Assembly: GCF_902141845.1 (NCBI RefSeq)
Contig: NZ_CABFPH010000004.1
Location: 1 to 64,000, forward strand
DNA: 64,000 bases
Source of the DNA: Methylobacterium symbioticum
Lineage (GTDB): Bacteria > Pseudomonadota > Alphaproteobacteria > Rhizobiales > Beijerinckiaceae
Direction of reading: 5' to 3'
Part shown: piece after piece, positions 8,349 through 17,017 of the stretch
Layout: each line of letters opens with the position of its first letter
How positions within the stretch are numbered: position 1 is the first letter of the stretch
Notes under the pieces: model-generated
Told to the model about the DNA's origin: nothing
Database searches by the model: none
The model's input: the letters and a program-made list of their open reading frames with translations, nothing else
Position numbers and translations under genes: made by a program

Positions 8349-10160
8349 ATGTTCCGGAGGTCCGTCACCGTGCCAAGCCGCCCGACCTGTCCGACGTTCC
8401 TGCTCGCTGCGCTCACTCTTCTGAGCATCGCGGCATCAGCATGGGCCGAGCCCGCGGACGGCCCGATCCTGCAGACCCTCGATTACGCGAACACTCGCTT
8501 CTCGCCCTTCGACCAGATCGACGCGGGCAATGTGGGCCGGCTCAAGGTGGCCTGGACCTTCTCCACGGGCGTGTTGCGCGGCCATGAGGGCGCGCCGATC
8601 GTCGTCGGCTCGGTGATGTACGTCCACACACCGTTTCCGAACACGGTCTATGCCCTCGACCTCGACCATGACGGGCGGATCCTCTGGCGCTACAGCCCGC
8701 GACAGGATGCGGGTGTGATCCCGGTAATGTGCTGTGACACGGTCTATCGCGGCCTCGCCTACGCCAACGGGCGTCTGTTCCTGCATCAGGCCGACACCAC
8801 GCTCGTCGCCCTCGATCCCGGCAGTGGCCGGGTCCTCTGGTCGGTGCGGAACGGCGACCCGGCCCGCGGCGAGACCAACACGGCGACGGTGCTGCCCGTC
8901 AAGGACAAGCTGATCGTCGGCATCTCAGGCGGCGAGTACGGCGCCCGCTGTCACGTCACGGCCTATGATCAGACGACCGGGCGGCGGATCTGGCGCGCCT
9001 ACGCGACAGGGCCGGACGCCGACATCCTGTTCGATCCGGAACGGACCACCGCCCTCGGGCGACCCGTCGGGCCAGATTCCTCGGTGGGAAGTTGGGAGGG
9101 AGACCAGTGGCGCATCGGCGGCGGCTGCAGCTGGGGCTGGTTCTCCTACGATCCGGATCTGAACCTCGTCTATTACGGCACCGGCAATCCCTCGACCTGG
9201 AACCCGACCCAGCGCCCCGGCGACAACAAGTGGGCGATGGCGATCCTGGCCCGCGACGCGGATACGGGCATGGCCCGGTGGGCCTATCAGATGACGCCCC
9301 ATGACCAGTGGGATTACGATGGCGTCAACGAGATGATCCTGACCGAGCAGGAGATCGGCGGCGAGCGGCGCCGTCTCCTGACGCATTTCGACCGCAACGG
9401 CTTCGGCTACACCCTCGATCGTGGGACGGGTGCTCTGCTCGTGGCAGAGAAATTCGATTCGAGCGTCAACTGGGCACGTCGCATCGAGCAGAACCCGGCG
9501 AGCTCCGCCTACGGGCGGCCCGTTGTCGAGAAGCGCTACGCTCCTGAGGAAGCTGGTGAGGACGAGACCACCACGGGGATCTGTCCTGGCGCGCTCGGCG
9601 CGAAGAACCAGCAACCGGCCGCCTACGCGCCGACGACGGGGCTGTTCTATGTGCCGACGAACCACATGTGCATGGACTACGAGCCCTTCCGTGTGAGCTA
9701 CGTGCTGGGCCAGCCCTATGTCGGCGCGACGCTGGCGCTCCATCCTCCGGCTGGCGATAGCCATACCGGCGCGTTCATCGCCTGGGACGGCGCGGCGGGC
9801 CGGATCATCTGGTCGATCCCCGAGACATTTTCGGTCTGGTCGGGCGCACTCGCCACGGCCGGCGGCGTCGTCTTTTACGGGACCCTCGAGGGCTACCTGA
9901 AAGCGGTCGATGCACTGACGGGCCGGGAATTGTACCGGTTCAAGACCCCCTCGGGCATCGTCGGCAATGTGACGACCTACCAGCATGGCGGCCGGCAGTA
10001 CGTCGCGGTGCTCTCGGGCGTCGGCGGCTGGGCAGGGATCGGCCTCGCAGCCGGGCTCACCGACCCAGCGGACGGATCGGGTGCGGTCGGCGGCTACGCG
10101 GCGCTGTCGCAATACACGGCGACGGGCGGCCAGCTCACCGTCTTCGCGCTTCCGGACTGA
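8349..10160 (+). CDS. xoxF: XoxF-type lanthanide-dependent PQQ methanol dehydrogenase
   Basis: 603 aa from the ATG at 8349 (AGAAGG upstream); a TTG at 8313 is less likely. A Sec signal peptide ([16 protein letters not shown]) sends it to the periplasm. The eight-bladed PQQ propeller features include the vicinal disulfide Cys128-Cys129 (PVMCCDTV), GEYG with a metal-ligand Glu, GNPSTWNP, and the active-site pair in [10 protein letters not shown]. The catalytic Asp is followed two residues later by a second Asp; that position is Ala in calcium-dependent MxaF and Asp in lanthanide enzymes. Overall it closely resembles XoxF1 of Methylorubrum extorquens. It oxidises methanol to formaldehyde or formate. 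The usual xoxG cytochrome and xoxJ are absent next to it. Confidence 0.93.
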   Translation: MFRRSVTVPSRPTCPTFLLAALTLLSIAASAWAEPADGPILQTLDYANTRFSPFDQIDAGNVGRLKVAWTFSTGVLRGHEGAPIVVGSVMYVHTPFPNTVYALDLDHDGRILWRYSPRQDAGVIPVMCCDTVYRGLAYANGRLFLHQADTTLVALDPGSGRVLWSVRNGDPARGETNTATVLPVKDKLIVGISGGEYGARCHVTAYDQTTGRRIWRAYATGPDADILFDPERTTALGRPVGPDSSVGSWEGDQWRIGGGCSWGWFSYDPDLNLVYYGTGNPSTWNPTQRPGDNKWAMAILARDADTGMARWAYQMTPHDQWDYDGVNEMILTEQEIGGERRRLLTHFDRNGFGYTLDRGTGALLVAEKFDSSVNWARRIEQNPASSAYGRPVVEKRYAPEEAGEDETTTGICPGALGAKNQQPAAYAPTTGLFYVPTNHMCMDYEPFRVSYVLGQPYVGATLALHPPAGDSHTGAFIAWDGAAGRIIWSIPETFSVWSGALATAGGVVFYGTLEGYLKAVDALTGRELYRFKTPSGIVGNVTTYQHGGRQYVAVLSGVGGWAGIGLAAGLTDPADGSGAVGGYAALSQYTATGGQLTVFALPD

Positions 10161-10280
10161 GCGCGGCGAAGGCAGCCGACCGCCCGGATCGTACCGACCG
10201 CTAATGACAATAGAGGTTAATCTGCCTTAAAATCCGGGTGAGGCGCTGGGGAGCCATCGGGAATCGCGGAGTCGATAACG

Positions 10281-10400
10281 ATGAGCAAAAACACCGACGC
10301 CATACGTCGCCGCCTATCGAGCGGACGATATCCGATTCTGATCGCGCTGACGCTATTCGTCATCGTGGGCTACGCGGCCGTGCTGATGCGCCTAGAATAG
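10281..10400 (+). CDS. 39-aa single-span membrane protein
   Basis: A very short ORF with GGAG nine bases before its ATG. The product is a basic N-terminal stretch (MSKNTDAIRRRLSSGRY) followed by one transmembrane segment (PILIALTLFVIVGYAAVL) and a three-residue tail. It lies 120 bp downstream of xoxF on the same strand. The positive-inside layout suggests the N-terminus is cytoplasmic. The function is unknown. The clear ribosome site and membrane design argue for a real gene. Confidence 0.55.
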   Translation: MSKNTDAIRRRLSSGRYPILIALTLFVIVGYAAVLMRLE

Positions 10401-10523
10401 AACCAGCCTTGATCGCGCAGTGATCGGCGACAAGACCATCGCTCTCGTTTCATCGCGCCCCCCCGCGATGGAGCAGCACTGGGATCGATTCCGGTGGTGA
10501 GCTTCCTATGTCGGCAACTCCCC

Positions 10524-10925
10524 TCAGATCGGCTTGCACGAGCCGTAGCTCACACGCACCGCGGCGCGGTCCTCAGGGTTCAGCTGAGCTCTGACGAACC
10601 GGTTGCGATTCAGATCCAGTGTGATGAAATATATGCCATTCTGACACTTGATCGTGTTGCGCGGTCGCCCTTCGTTCAATCGAGGATTTGCAGCCGAACA
10701 TTCATAGAATTCGGATCGACCTGAGGAGATCAGGGTCATATAATCGCCGCTGACCGTCAGAGAGAAAGTTTGCCTGACGAAGACGGCTGGCTTGATGTCA
10801 TCGCCCTCGATGCTATTACCCAGACCGACAGCAGAATCCTCGACGCAGAGCACAGGCCGCTTCGATTGGGCATGAGCTGGTATAATGCTTAATGCCACAA
10901 CAGCGATCGCGATTACCGCTCTCAT
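10524..10925 (-). CDS. Secreted protein of unknown function
   Basis: 133 aa from ATG 10925, preceded by GGAGGGGG. A signal peptide (MRAVIAIAVVALSIIPAHA) is followed by a mature domain of about 114 residues with four Cys (LCVEDS, YECSAA, IKCQNG, GSCKPI), likely paired in two periplasmic disulfides. There is no recognisable family. Its GC content is somewhat lower than that of neighbouring genes. Confidence 0.7.
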   Translation of the reverse strand: MRAVIAIAVVALSIIPAHAQSKRPVLCVEDSAVGLGNSIEGDDIKPAVFVRQTFSLTVSGDYMTLISSGRSEFYECSAANPRLNEGRPRNTIKCQNGIYFITLDLNRNRFVRAQLNPEDRAAVRVSYGSCKPI

Positions 10926-11378
10926 GGCCCCCTCCGATCCGCACCGAAGCGGCCCGCGAGCATCGCACACGACTCCCGAGCATCAAAAGCCCGCCGTCGT
11001 CACGCAACGACGCGACGGGAGTTCGGCGAGAACTCGCGATGCCAAGTCTCCGCAGTTCCTACGTAGACGACGGCCAAGCCTTTGTCGCGACAAATCATCG
11101 CTCGGTCAGCCGCGACACACGGGCGTTTGATAGGGGACCCAGCGACGTCACGGAGGCCTCCGATCGCTCGCGGTCATCCGAACCGAAAAGGCGACCCGAG
11201 CGCGGGTGGGGCTCGGATCGCCGATGAACGCTGCCCCGGTGTTGAGACGGTGACCGGCAGCCTGAAATCTGCGCTACGCCAGTATGGTTAACGAGATCTT
11301 ATGCCAGCCGGCAATCAGGACGAACCACAACCGTCCGGCACCACGTCTGCGGGCGATTGGCCGTCGGGCGCTCGGCTC
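10926..11378. other. Intergenic region without recognised content
   Basis: This gap lies between two minus-strand secreted-protein genes. The open frames it contains have no ribosome sites and no protein character. I see no repeats, RNA genes or clear promoter. Confidence 0.4.
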
Positions 11379-11879
11379 TCAGCGGCTCGACAACTGAGCT
11401 GTCGGTGGCGCGAACTCACCGGACCACTGCGTGACGGCATCGGTCTTCGAGGTGAAAACCGTCGAGAAGGTGCCGCTGCCCTTCAGGCCGGTGAAGGCAC
11501 CGTTGGCGTCCCGCGTTTTGAACCGGCCTTGCGCGGTCATGCGGCCCTGGGCATCGGTGGTCACCCGTCCTGAATAGCTGCTGACGGTCGAGCCAGCAGG
11601 CGTGTTGAAAGTGATCGTACCCTGAACCGGCCCATTTCCACGCTTCAGGACCACGATCTCGCTGATGCCGACGGCAGCTCCGTCGAGCGGCAATCCTGGA
11701 CTGCGGTTGATGCCGGATCCACTTTGCTGAATCTCCAACCGATCGGGTGATCCGAGCGGTCGGACATCCTGCTTCCCGACATGGGTGTCGAAGGTGCCTG
11801 ACATCGGCATCGCAATGGCCGGCGATGCGAGCGTCAGAGCCGGCAGAGCGACAATCGAAATGAGGAAGTTCCGCGACAT
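11379..11879 (-). CDS. Secreted protein of unknown function
   Basis: 166 aa. ATG at 11879 lies six bases after GGAGG; a TTG two codons earlier is less likely. A signal peptide (SRNFLISIVALPALTLASPAIA) is followed by a beta-rich Ser/Thr/Gly-rich domain with no Cys. The pattern GTITFNTPAG, GRVTTDAQGRMTAQGRF and GSGTFSTVF suggests a small beta-barrel or sandwich. The family is not recognised. It probably acts in the periplasm. Confidence 0.7.
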   Translation of the reverse strand: MSRNFLISIVALPALTLASPAIAMPMSGTFDTHVGKQDVRPLGSPDRLEIQQSGSGINRSPGLPLDGAAVGISEIVVLKRGNGPVQGTITFNTPAGSTVSSYSGRVTTDAQGRMTAQGRFKTRDANGAFTGLKGSGTFSTVFTSKTDAVTQWSGEFAPPTAQLSSR

Positions 11880-12151
11880 GTCCAACCTCCCATGATCATT
11901 GCTTTCGTTGGCGAAGCATCCCGCTTCGCCAGCATCATCAGGAATTTGGACACATATGACTATAGCCCAGATGAGGTATCCGAACCGGTCATTGGTTCAA
12001 ACCTCAGATATCTGCCTCCGACATCGGCCCGATGCTTCGACTCGCCGCGACCTCGGTCGGCGCGGACGGCCAAAGAGATCCCGACGACTGCAGGCAATGG
12101 CCGCCCCCCCGGCGGAGCTAGGGGATCGGCTACTTCAGGAACAGAGGCTGA

Positions 12152-13036
12152 TCAGGCACTCGGATGAGCGGCCTCGCGCACGGCGAGATTACGCTTGACC
12201 GCTTCTTGGACTTTTTCGAACGCGCGCACCTCGATTTGACGAACACGCTCGCGCGAGACACCAAACTCGCCCGAGAGATCCTCAAGGGTGATCGGGTCAT
12301 CGGCGAGCCGGCGCGCCTCGAAGATGCGACGCTCGCGTGGGTTCAGGACGCCAAGGGCGTCCCGCAGCGCGGTGAGTCGGTTTTGGCCCTCCTCCTCGCG
12401 CACCAGGACGGTCTCCTGGCTCGGGCTGTTGTCAACGAGCCAGTCCTGCCACTCACCCTCGCCCTCCTCGCGTAAGGGGGCGTTGAGTGAGGTGTCGCCG
12501 GACAGGCGCCGATTCATCTCGACCACGTCCTGCTCCGGCACCCCGAGGCGCGTGGCGATCTGCTTGACCTGATCGGGTTTGAGATCGCCCTCGTCGAGCG
12601 CCGAGATGCGGCCCTTGGCCTTGCGCAGGTTGAAGAAGAGCTTCTTCTGGTTGGCCGTGGTGCCCATCTTCACGAGCGACCACGAGCGTAGGATGTATTC
12701 CTGGATCGCGGCCTTGATCCACCACATGGCGTAGGTAGCCAGCCGGAAGCCCTTATCCGGATCGAAGCGCTTGACCGCCTGCATCAGGCCGACATTGCCC
12801 TCGGACACGACCTCGCCGATCGGCAAACCGTAGCCGCGATAGCCCATCGCGATCTTGGCAACGAGGCGCAGGTGCGAGGTGACCAACCGGTGAGCGGCCT
12901 CACGGTCGCCGGCATCACGCCAAGCTTTCGCCAGCGTGAATTCCTCCGACGGTTCCAGCATCGGAAACTTGCGGATCTCGTCGAGGTAGCGCGATAGCCC
13001 ACCTTCGTTGGCGAGCACAGGCAAAGCGCCGGCCAT
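12152..13036 (-). CDS. rpoH: RNA polymerase heat-shock sigma factor RpoH (sigma-32)
   Basis: 294 aa. The ATG at 13036 has AAGGAGAG at proper spacing; one at 13042 sits too close to it. Sigma region 2 (RLVAKIAMGYRGYGLPIGE, then AVKRFDPDKGFRLATYAMWW) is intact. The diagnostic RpoH box QKKLFFNLRKAKGRI and region 4 with the helix-turn-helix GEFGVSRERVRQIE are also intact. Sigma-32 directs transcription of chaperone and protease genes. Alphaproteobacteria often hold several rpoH copies, so this may be one paralogue. It is single-gene, and the 5' untranslated stretch to the next gene is about 280 bp. Confidence 0.95.
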   Translation of the reverse strand: MAGALPVLANEGGLSRYLDEIRKFPMLEPSEEFTLAKAWRDAGDREAAHRLVTSHLRLVAKIAMGYRGYGLPIGEVVSEGNVGLMQAVKRFDPDKGFRLATYAMWWIKAAIQEYILRSWSLVKMGTTANQKKLFFNLRKAKGRISALDEGDLKPDQVKQIATRLGVPEQDVVEMNRRLSGDTSLNAPLREEGEGEWQDWLVDNSPSQETVLVREEEGQNRLTALRDALGVLNPRERRIFEARRLADDPITLEDLSGEFGVSRERVRQIEVRAFEKVQEAVKRNLAVREAAHPSA

Positions 13037-13286
13037 ATGCATCTCTCCTTAGTGGTCCCCCTATCGGGCGGACGCGTGAAGCGGACGACCGCTCCTTGAG
13101 CCGGCCTCCCGAATCCCCATCTGTACCGGGGAAGCCATCAGGCCGGTAGCGGGTCCACGCCCCGAATGTCGTGAACAACGCGTGACGGCCTGAAGAGGTT
13201 GACCCTGCCACGAACGGTCGCGGCGGGAGGTGTCCCAGCGCACCTATCCCGACGCCTGCCTTGACTGTGCTGCCATGGCAACGCCC

Positions 13287-13318
13287 TCCCCCGGATCTTC
13301 GCGCCCCAACCCGGGGGG
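13287..13318 (-). terminator. Hairpin directly after the RluD-type gene
   Basis: On the minus strand, CCGGGGG and CCCCCGG arms (13288-13294 and 13311-13317) enclose a 16-base loop and begin at the stop codon of the pseudouridine synthase. There is no T-run, so a stabilising or Rho-assisted role is as likely as intrinsic termination. Confidence 0.3.
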
Positions 13319-14308
13319 TTACGTGGCGAGGGTTGCGAGGAGTCGCGCGAGGTCGGCCGGGGCCGGACTCTCGAACCGCAGAGGCTTACCCGTGCGCGGA
13401 TGCGCGAATCCGAGGAGTCCGGCATGCAACGCCTGCCGATTCAGGGCGGCGAGCGCGGCGCGCGCCGCCTCGGGCAGCCGGGATGCCTTGGTCTTGAAAG
13501 CCCCCCCGTAGACGGCATCGCCGAGAAGCGGATGTCCGATATGGGCCAGGTGCACGCGGATCTGATGGGTGCGGCCGGTCTCCAGCCGGCAGCGGACGAG
13601 GCTCGCGGTGCCGTACCGCGCCTCGACGGCATAGTGCGTCACCGCGTGGCGCCCCTCGCCGGGACGCACCACCGCGATCTTCTCGCGGTTGTGGCGGCTG
13701 CGCGCGAGATCCGCGGAGATCGTGCCGCGGGCCGGCTCCGGGATACCCCAGGCGAGGGCGAGATAGGCGCGCTCCAGCGGGCCGCTGCGCCCATGGTCGG
13801 CGAATTGGGCGGCGAGGCCCTGATGCGCGGCATCGTTCTTGGCCACGACCATGAGACCGCTCGTATCCTTGTCGAGGCGGTGAACGATGCCGGGCCGCCG
13901 CACGCCGCCGATCCCCGACAGGCTGTCGCCGCAATGGGCGATGAGCGCGTTCACGAGGGTTCCCTCCTCGTGTCCCGGCGCGGGATGGACGACGAGGCCC
14001 GCCGGCTTGTCCACCACCACGAGATCGTCGTCCTCGTAGGGGATCGCGAGGGCGAGGGACTCGCCTTGCGGGATCGCGGACACGGCCTCCGGGACGGTCA
14101 CGGTCAGCGCCGCCCCCGGGCCGACCTTGAGGGCGGGATCGAGCACCACGGCCCCGTCGCGCCGCACATGGCCCGCCCGGACGAGATCCTGCAGCCGGGC
14201 ACGCGAGAGATCGGGGAACATCTGCGCGAGCGTCCGATCGAGTCGGCCCGACGCCGCATCCATCGCCACCACGCCCTGCCGCTCAGCGCCCGACACCCCT
14301 GGCTGCAC
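13319..14308 (-). CDS. rluD: RluA/RluD-family 23S rRNA pseudouridine synthase
   Basis: 329 aa from the GTG at 14308, which has GGAGA about ten bases upstream; an ATG 15 codons later lacks one. An N-terminal S4 RNA-binding domain (GRLDRTLAQMFPDLSRARLQ) precedes the RluA-type catalytic domain. The signature HRLDKDTSGLMVVAK contains the catalytic Asp. Family motifs LETGRTHQIRVHLAHIGHP and GDAVYGG are intact. RluD converts uridines in helix 69 of 23S rRNA to pseudouridine; assignment to RluD over RluC rests on the S4 domain and overall length. It is divergent from tRNA-Glu, 90 bp away. In Rhizobiales rluD and rpoH are often neighbours, as here. Confidence 0.88.
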   Translation of the reverse strand: MQPGVSGAERQGVVAMDAASGRLDRTLAQMFPDLSRARLQDLVRAGHVRRDGAVVLDPALKVGPGAALTVTVPEAVSAIPQGESLALAIPYEDDDLVVVDKPAGLVVHPAPGHEEGTLVNALIAHCGDSLSGIGGVRRPGIVHRLDKDTSGLMVVAKNDAAHQGLAAQFADHGRSGPLERAYLALAWGIPEPARGTISADLARSRHNREKIAVVRPGEGRHAVTHYAVEARYGTASLVRCRLETGRTHQIRVHLAHIGHPLLGDAVYGGAFKTKASRLPEAARAALAALNRQALHAGLLGFAHPRTGKPLRFESPAPADLARLLATLAT

Positions 14309-14398
14309 GTCCGTTTCTCCGAACCGGTTCGAAAAAGCTGCGATACGGGCTTGCCCGCCCGTTCGGGCGTCGCTATAGGAACCCCGCGCCGCAGGAAA

Positions 14399-14474
14399 GC
14401 TCCCATCGTCTAGCGGTCTAGGACGTCGCCCTCTCACGGCGAAAACAGGGGTTCGAGTCCCCTTGGGAGCGCCA
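14399..14474 (+). tRNA. tRNA-Glu (anticodon CTC)
   Basis: A 76-base cloverleaf. The acceptor stem is GCTCCCA/TGGGAGC, with discriminator G and an encoded CCA. The D-arm is CGTCTAGCGGTCTAGGACG-like, the anticodon stem TCGCC/GGCGA holds loop CTCTCAC, and the T-arm is AGGGG-TTCGAGT-CCCCT. Anticodon CTC at the loop centre reads GAG codons. It stands alone between rluD and the VOC gene. Confidence 0.95.
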
Positions 14475-14935
14475 GCGGTTCAATTTCCTCACATTCGATC
14501 AATGACTTGCCGGGCGTGGGACCTGAACCTCGTTTGCCGGTGGGATCGTCCGGTCGACGCTCAAGCACCGACATTCCCTGCCCGCAGATCCGGCTCGGGC
14601 CGCGAGGGCCAGCCTCGCCGGCGCGTGCCGGCCGCTCCGCCCGGAACGGCGCCCGGTTCGACGGACCGCTCACGCGCATCGCCTTCGCGCAGCGGGCACG
14701 CGGCCTCATCACCGGGTCGAGGCGCAACGGGCGAGAACGTCCGGACCGGCCGGGCGCTCTACGGCGTCTACGCCGGCAGGACGCGGGCGGCCCATCCCTG
14801 CGAGCCGGTGCCCGAACGTGCGGTTGAACGGACGGCCGTGGGCACCGAACGACGACCGCATCCGATCCGTGAGATTTGCCTCGCCCCAGCGCCCGCCTGC
14901 ATCTATCTCGTGCTGCCCCTTGCTGGAGAGGAACC
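14475..14935. other. Intergenic region downstream of tRNA-Glu
   Basis: I see no gene that can be supported. There is no integrase, direct repeat of the tRNA 3' end or other sign of an integrated element. Open frames on both strands are Arg/Gly-rich composition artefacts. Confidence 0.4.
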
Positions 14936-15310
14936 ATGTTCACGCACGTCATGATCGGCAGCAACGATCTGGAGCGGGCCAGGAGCTTCTACGACGCCAC
15001 CTTCGCCGCGTTGGGAGGCCGGGCCGGCAAGATGGATGAGAGGGGCCGGCTGATCTACAGCCACGCGGGCGGTCGGCTGATGATCACGAAACCGATCGAC
15101 GGCAATCGGGCGACCGCGGCCAATGGTGGGACCATCGGCATCGCCGCCGCGAGCCGCGACCAGGTTCTCGCATGGCACGAGGCCGGCACCACGCATGGCG
15201 GGACCGCGATCGAGAGCCCGCCGTCCGAGCGCCCGAACGGGGCCTTCGTCGCCTACCTTCGCGATCCGGACGGCAACAAGCTCACCGCCCGAACGCCGCC
15301 GGCGAAGTGA
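14936..15310 (+). CDS. VOC-family (glyoxalase/bleomycin-resistance fold) protein
   Basis: 124 aa, ATG preceded by GGAGAGGA. It has one vicinal-oxygen-chelate domain: the beta start MFTHVMIGSNDLERARSFYDATF and the late FVAYLRDPDGNKLTA block are typical of small VOC proteins. His4 or His5 and the Asp-Pro-Asp-Gly-Asn region mark candidate metal-site strands, although the full His/Glu set is not obvious. Such proteins range from glyoxalases to dioxygenases and antibiotic-binding proteins, so no substrate is assigned. Single gene. Confidence 0.85.
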   Translation: MFTHVMIGSNDLERARSFYDATFAALGGRAGKMDERGRLIYSHAGGRLMITKPIDGNRATAANGGTIGIAAASRDQVLAWHEAGTTHGGTAIESPPSERPNGAFVAYLRDPDGNKLTARTPPAK

Positions 15311-15514
15311 GGGACGGCCGCTCCCTGCAGCGGGCTTTCGCGCCGGCCGGCATCCCGGCGCGCATCGACCGTCACGCCCGCGCACCGCTCTCTCCGACGC
15401 CGCCGTTCCCATCTGCCGGCTGAACGGCCCGCTCAGACACGGCTCAGCCGCGCGGTCGCATCGTTCTGACATCCGGTCCGATGGGTTCGGACCGAGGGTT
15501 CAGGAGATCCCGTC

Positions 15515-15844
15515 ATGGTGCGCTTCACAGTGCTCGGCGTCGCTGCGCTGGCCGCGGCCGGTCTCGCCTCCGCGACGGCGGCCAGCGCCGCCCCGTTCGG
15601 GCCCGGCTTCGGTCCGCCCGAGCGAGAGGCGATCATCGAGCGTGTGGCCGGCGGCTGCGGGCCGGGCTTCCACCCGAACCCGTGGGGCCATTGCCGGCCG
15701 AACGGCTGGGGCTGGGGCGGCGGATGGGGCGGCCCGCGCGGCTACCGCGGCGGATACGAGCGTGGCGGGTATGAGGGCGGCTATGGTCGCGGCCCCGGCG
15801 GCTACGGCTATGGCGGCCCGCGTGGCCCCTATGGCGGCTGGTGA
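15515..15844 (+). CDS. Secreted Gly-rich GCG_CRPN-motif protein
   Basis: 109 aa with AGGAG upstream of ATG. A signal peptide (LGVAALAAAGLASATAASA) precedes a GCG_CRPN segment (GGCGPGFHPNPWGHCRPN) with two Cys, followed by about 50 residues of Gly/Tyr/Arg-rich repeats (GGYERGGYEGGYGRG). This prefix-plus-repeat design is frequent in Methylobacterium and related genera. The role is unknown; the two Cys could form a disulfide and the tail could bind the cell surface. Confidence 0.82.
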   Translation: MVRFTVLGVAALAAAGLASATAASAAPFGPGFGPPEREAIIERVAGGCGPGFHPNPWGHCRPNGWGWGGGWGGPRGYRGGYERGGYEGGYGRGPGGYGYGGPRGPYGGW

Positions 15845-16275
15845 GCCTCCGGGGCGGCGTGTGACACGGCGCCCGTGGTCAGGCGTGGAACCGACGGACA
15901 CGGGCTGTGTCGGCCTCCGCGCAGCCCGTGCCACCGCCAGGTGACGCCAGCAGCGGCCCGCGCATACGGCCCGCGAAGCGATCACACCACGCGGTCGCAG
16001 CCGGGCTCACCTCATCCGCTCTGCTCGTGACCGGCTGGAGCCATTCCCGATCGCGCTGCCATCGGGGATGGCTCGAGAGCATGTTCTTTCGCGGAACCGG
16101 CGACCATGTCCGCGAAAAATGCTCTCCGCCCTTGTTCTCACGCGCTCTCGTTCACCGAACCGGCATCCCCATCGTCGGAGAGCGCTCCAACGCCTCGGCT
16201 CGGCATCGCGACACAGTGGCTGAGGGCTCAACCAAGCCGGCAGATCGGCGTTGATGAGCATCGTCCGGAAAAACC
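15845..16275. other. Intergenic region holding repeat element copy A
   Basis: No gene is supported. The main content is a tandem of three hairpins at 16038-16188, described separately. Confidence 0.45.
16038..16188 (+). repeat. Dispersed hairpin repeat, copy A (three hairpins)
   Basis: Three consecutive inverted repeats. The first, 16038-16074, has arms GAGCCATTCCCGAT and ATCGGGGATGGCTC. The second, 16075-16126, has outer arms GAGAGCAT/ATGCTCTC and inner arms TTTCGCGGA/TCCGCGAAA. The third, 16141-16188, starts CGCGCTCTC, has the core CCGGCATCC and ends GAGAGCGCTCC. The third hairpin recurs at 33343, 35119 and 58709; a relative of the first occurs at 33289 and 58654. This looks like a REP-like non-autonomous element family. 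Confidence 0.7.
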
Positions 16276-16563
16276 ATGGGCCTTCAGATGCGCATCGCCT
16301 TGGCAGCCCTCATCGTCGTCGTGTCGGGCCCCGCCTTCGCCTTCGGGGGTGGAGGTGGCGGCGGCAGCGGCGGGGGTGACGGCCTCAACCCCTACGCCGA
16401 GCTGAGCGGCAATGGCCGCACCGGCGGCGTGAACAGCGGCCCGTACAATCCACCGGCCTACAACACCTATCTGAGAGCGTATGGACCGGACGGGCCCGGC
16501 AGCCGGCGGGTCCGCAACCCCGACCGCTATGCGCCGCGCCCCTACTACGGCTACCCCTATTGA
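16276..16563 (+). CDS. Small secreted Gly/Tyr-rich protein
   Basis: 95 aa. A signal peptide (MRIALAALIVVVSGPAFA, starting at the fifth codon) is followed by a poly-Gly run and a Tyr/Pro/Asn-rich region ending YAPRPYYGYPY. No Cys and no recognised domain. The ribosome site is weak, so the start could be Met1 or Met5. It lies just after repeat copy A. The function is unknown. Confidence 0.6.
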   Translation: MGLQMRIALAALIVVVSGPAFAFGGGGGGGSGGGDGLNPYAELSGNGRTGGVNSGPYNPPAYNTYLRAYGPDGPGSRRVRNPDRYAPRPYYGYPY

Positions 16564-16639
16564 TCCGCACGGGATGGCGGCTCGTCGCAGCCATCCCGCG
16601 CCGTTCCGCTCAAGCGGCGACTCGTGCTTGGGCCGGGCT

Positions 16640-16852
16640 TCACGCGAGGCCCGACGGAGCGGCGGTCTCGCTGCGCTCGGACAGGCCAGCCTCTGAGAGC
16701 CTGTTTCCACCTTGGCCGCGGATCGCGGGGCCGAAGAGGATCTGCTTGAGGGGGCGATCGCCGGGCGCGCGGTTCGCAAGGTAATCCCAGACCAGGAACG
16801 CCGGGAACGGAAGCATAATCGCGAAGAAGATCCAGTCGAACATCTGCGGCAT
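16640..16852 (-). CDS. Small membrane protein of unknown function
   Basis: 70 aa from ATG 16852. One transmembrane segment (MFDWIFFAIMLPFPAFLVW) is followed by a hydrophilic tail with ANRAPGDRPLKQILFGPA. The family is not recognised. A longer frame from 16915 is possible but adds an uncharacteristic leader. Confidence 0.5.
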   Translation of the reverse strand: MPQMFDWIFFAIMLPFPAFLVWDYLANRAPGDRPLKQILFGPAIRGQGGNRLSEAGLSERSETAAPSGLA

Positions 16853-17017
16853 GGCCAAGCTCATCCATCGATTGGCGTCATCAATGCCAAGGATGGCAAC
16901 GACCCGGAGTTCCACGACTTCGCTCGCCGGCCGCCGAGAGAGGCCGCTCGGCGGAGACCATCCGCTGAGACCTGTCCCGCGTCATTCCGCGCCGTGCCGC
17001 ATTCGCGCCACAGAGCC

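Noticed and set aside
14399..14474. tRNA-Glu as an attachment site for an integrated element
   Set aside because: No integrase and no repeat of the tRNA 3' end was found within the following kilobases.
15515..15844. Gly-rich protein as a glycine-rich RNA-binding protein
   Set aside because: It has a signal peptide and a GCG_CRPN motif, and no RNA-recognition domain.
16038..16188. Hairpin tandem as a CRISPR array
   Set aside because: Units are unequal inverted repeats, not equally spaced direct repeats with unique spacers, and no cas genes are nearby.
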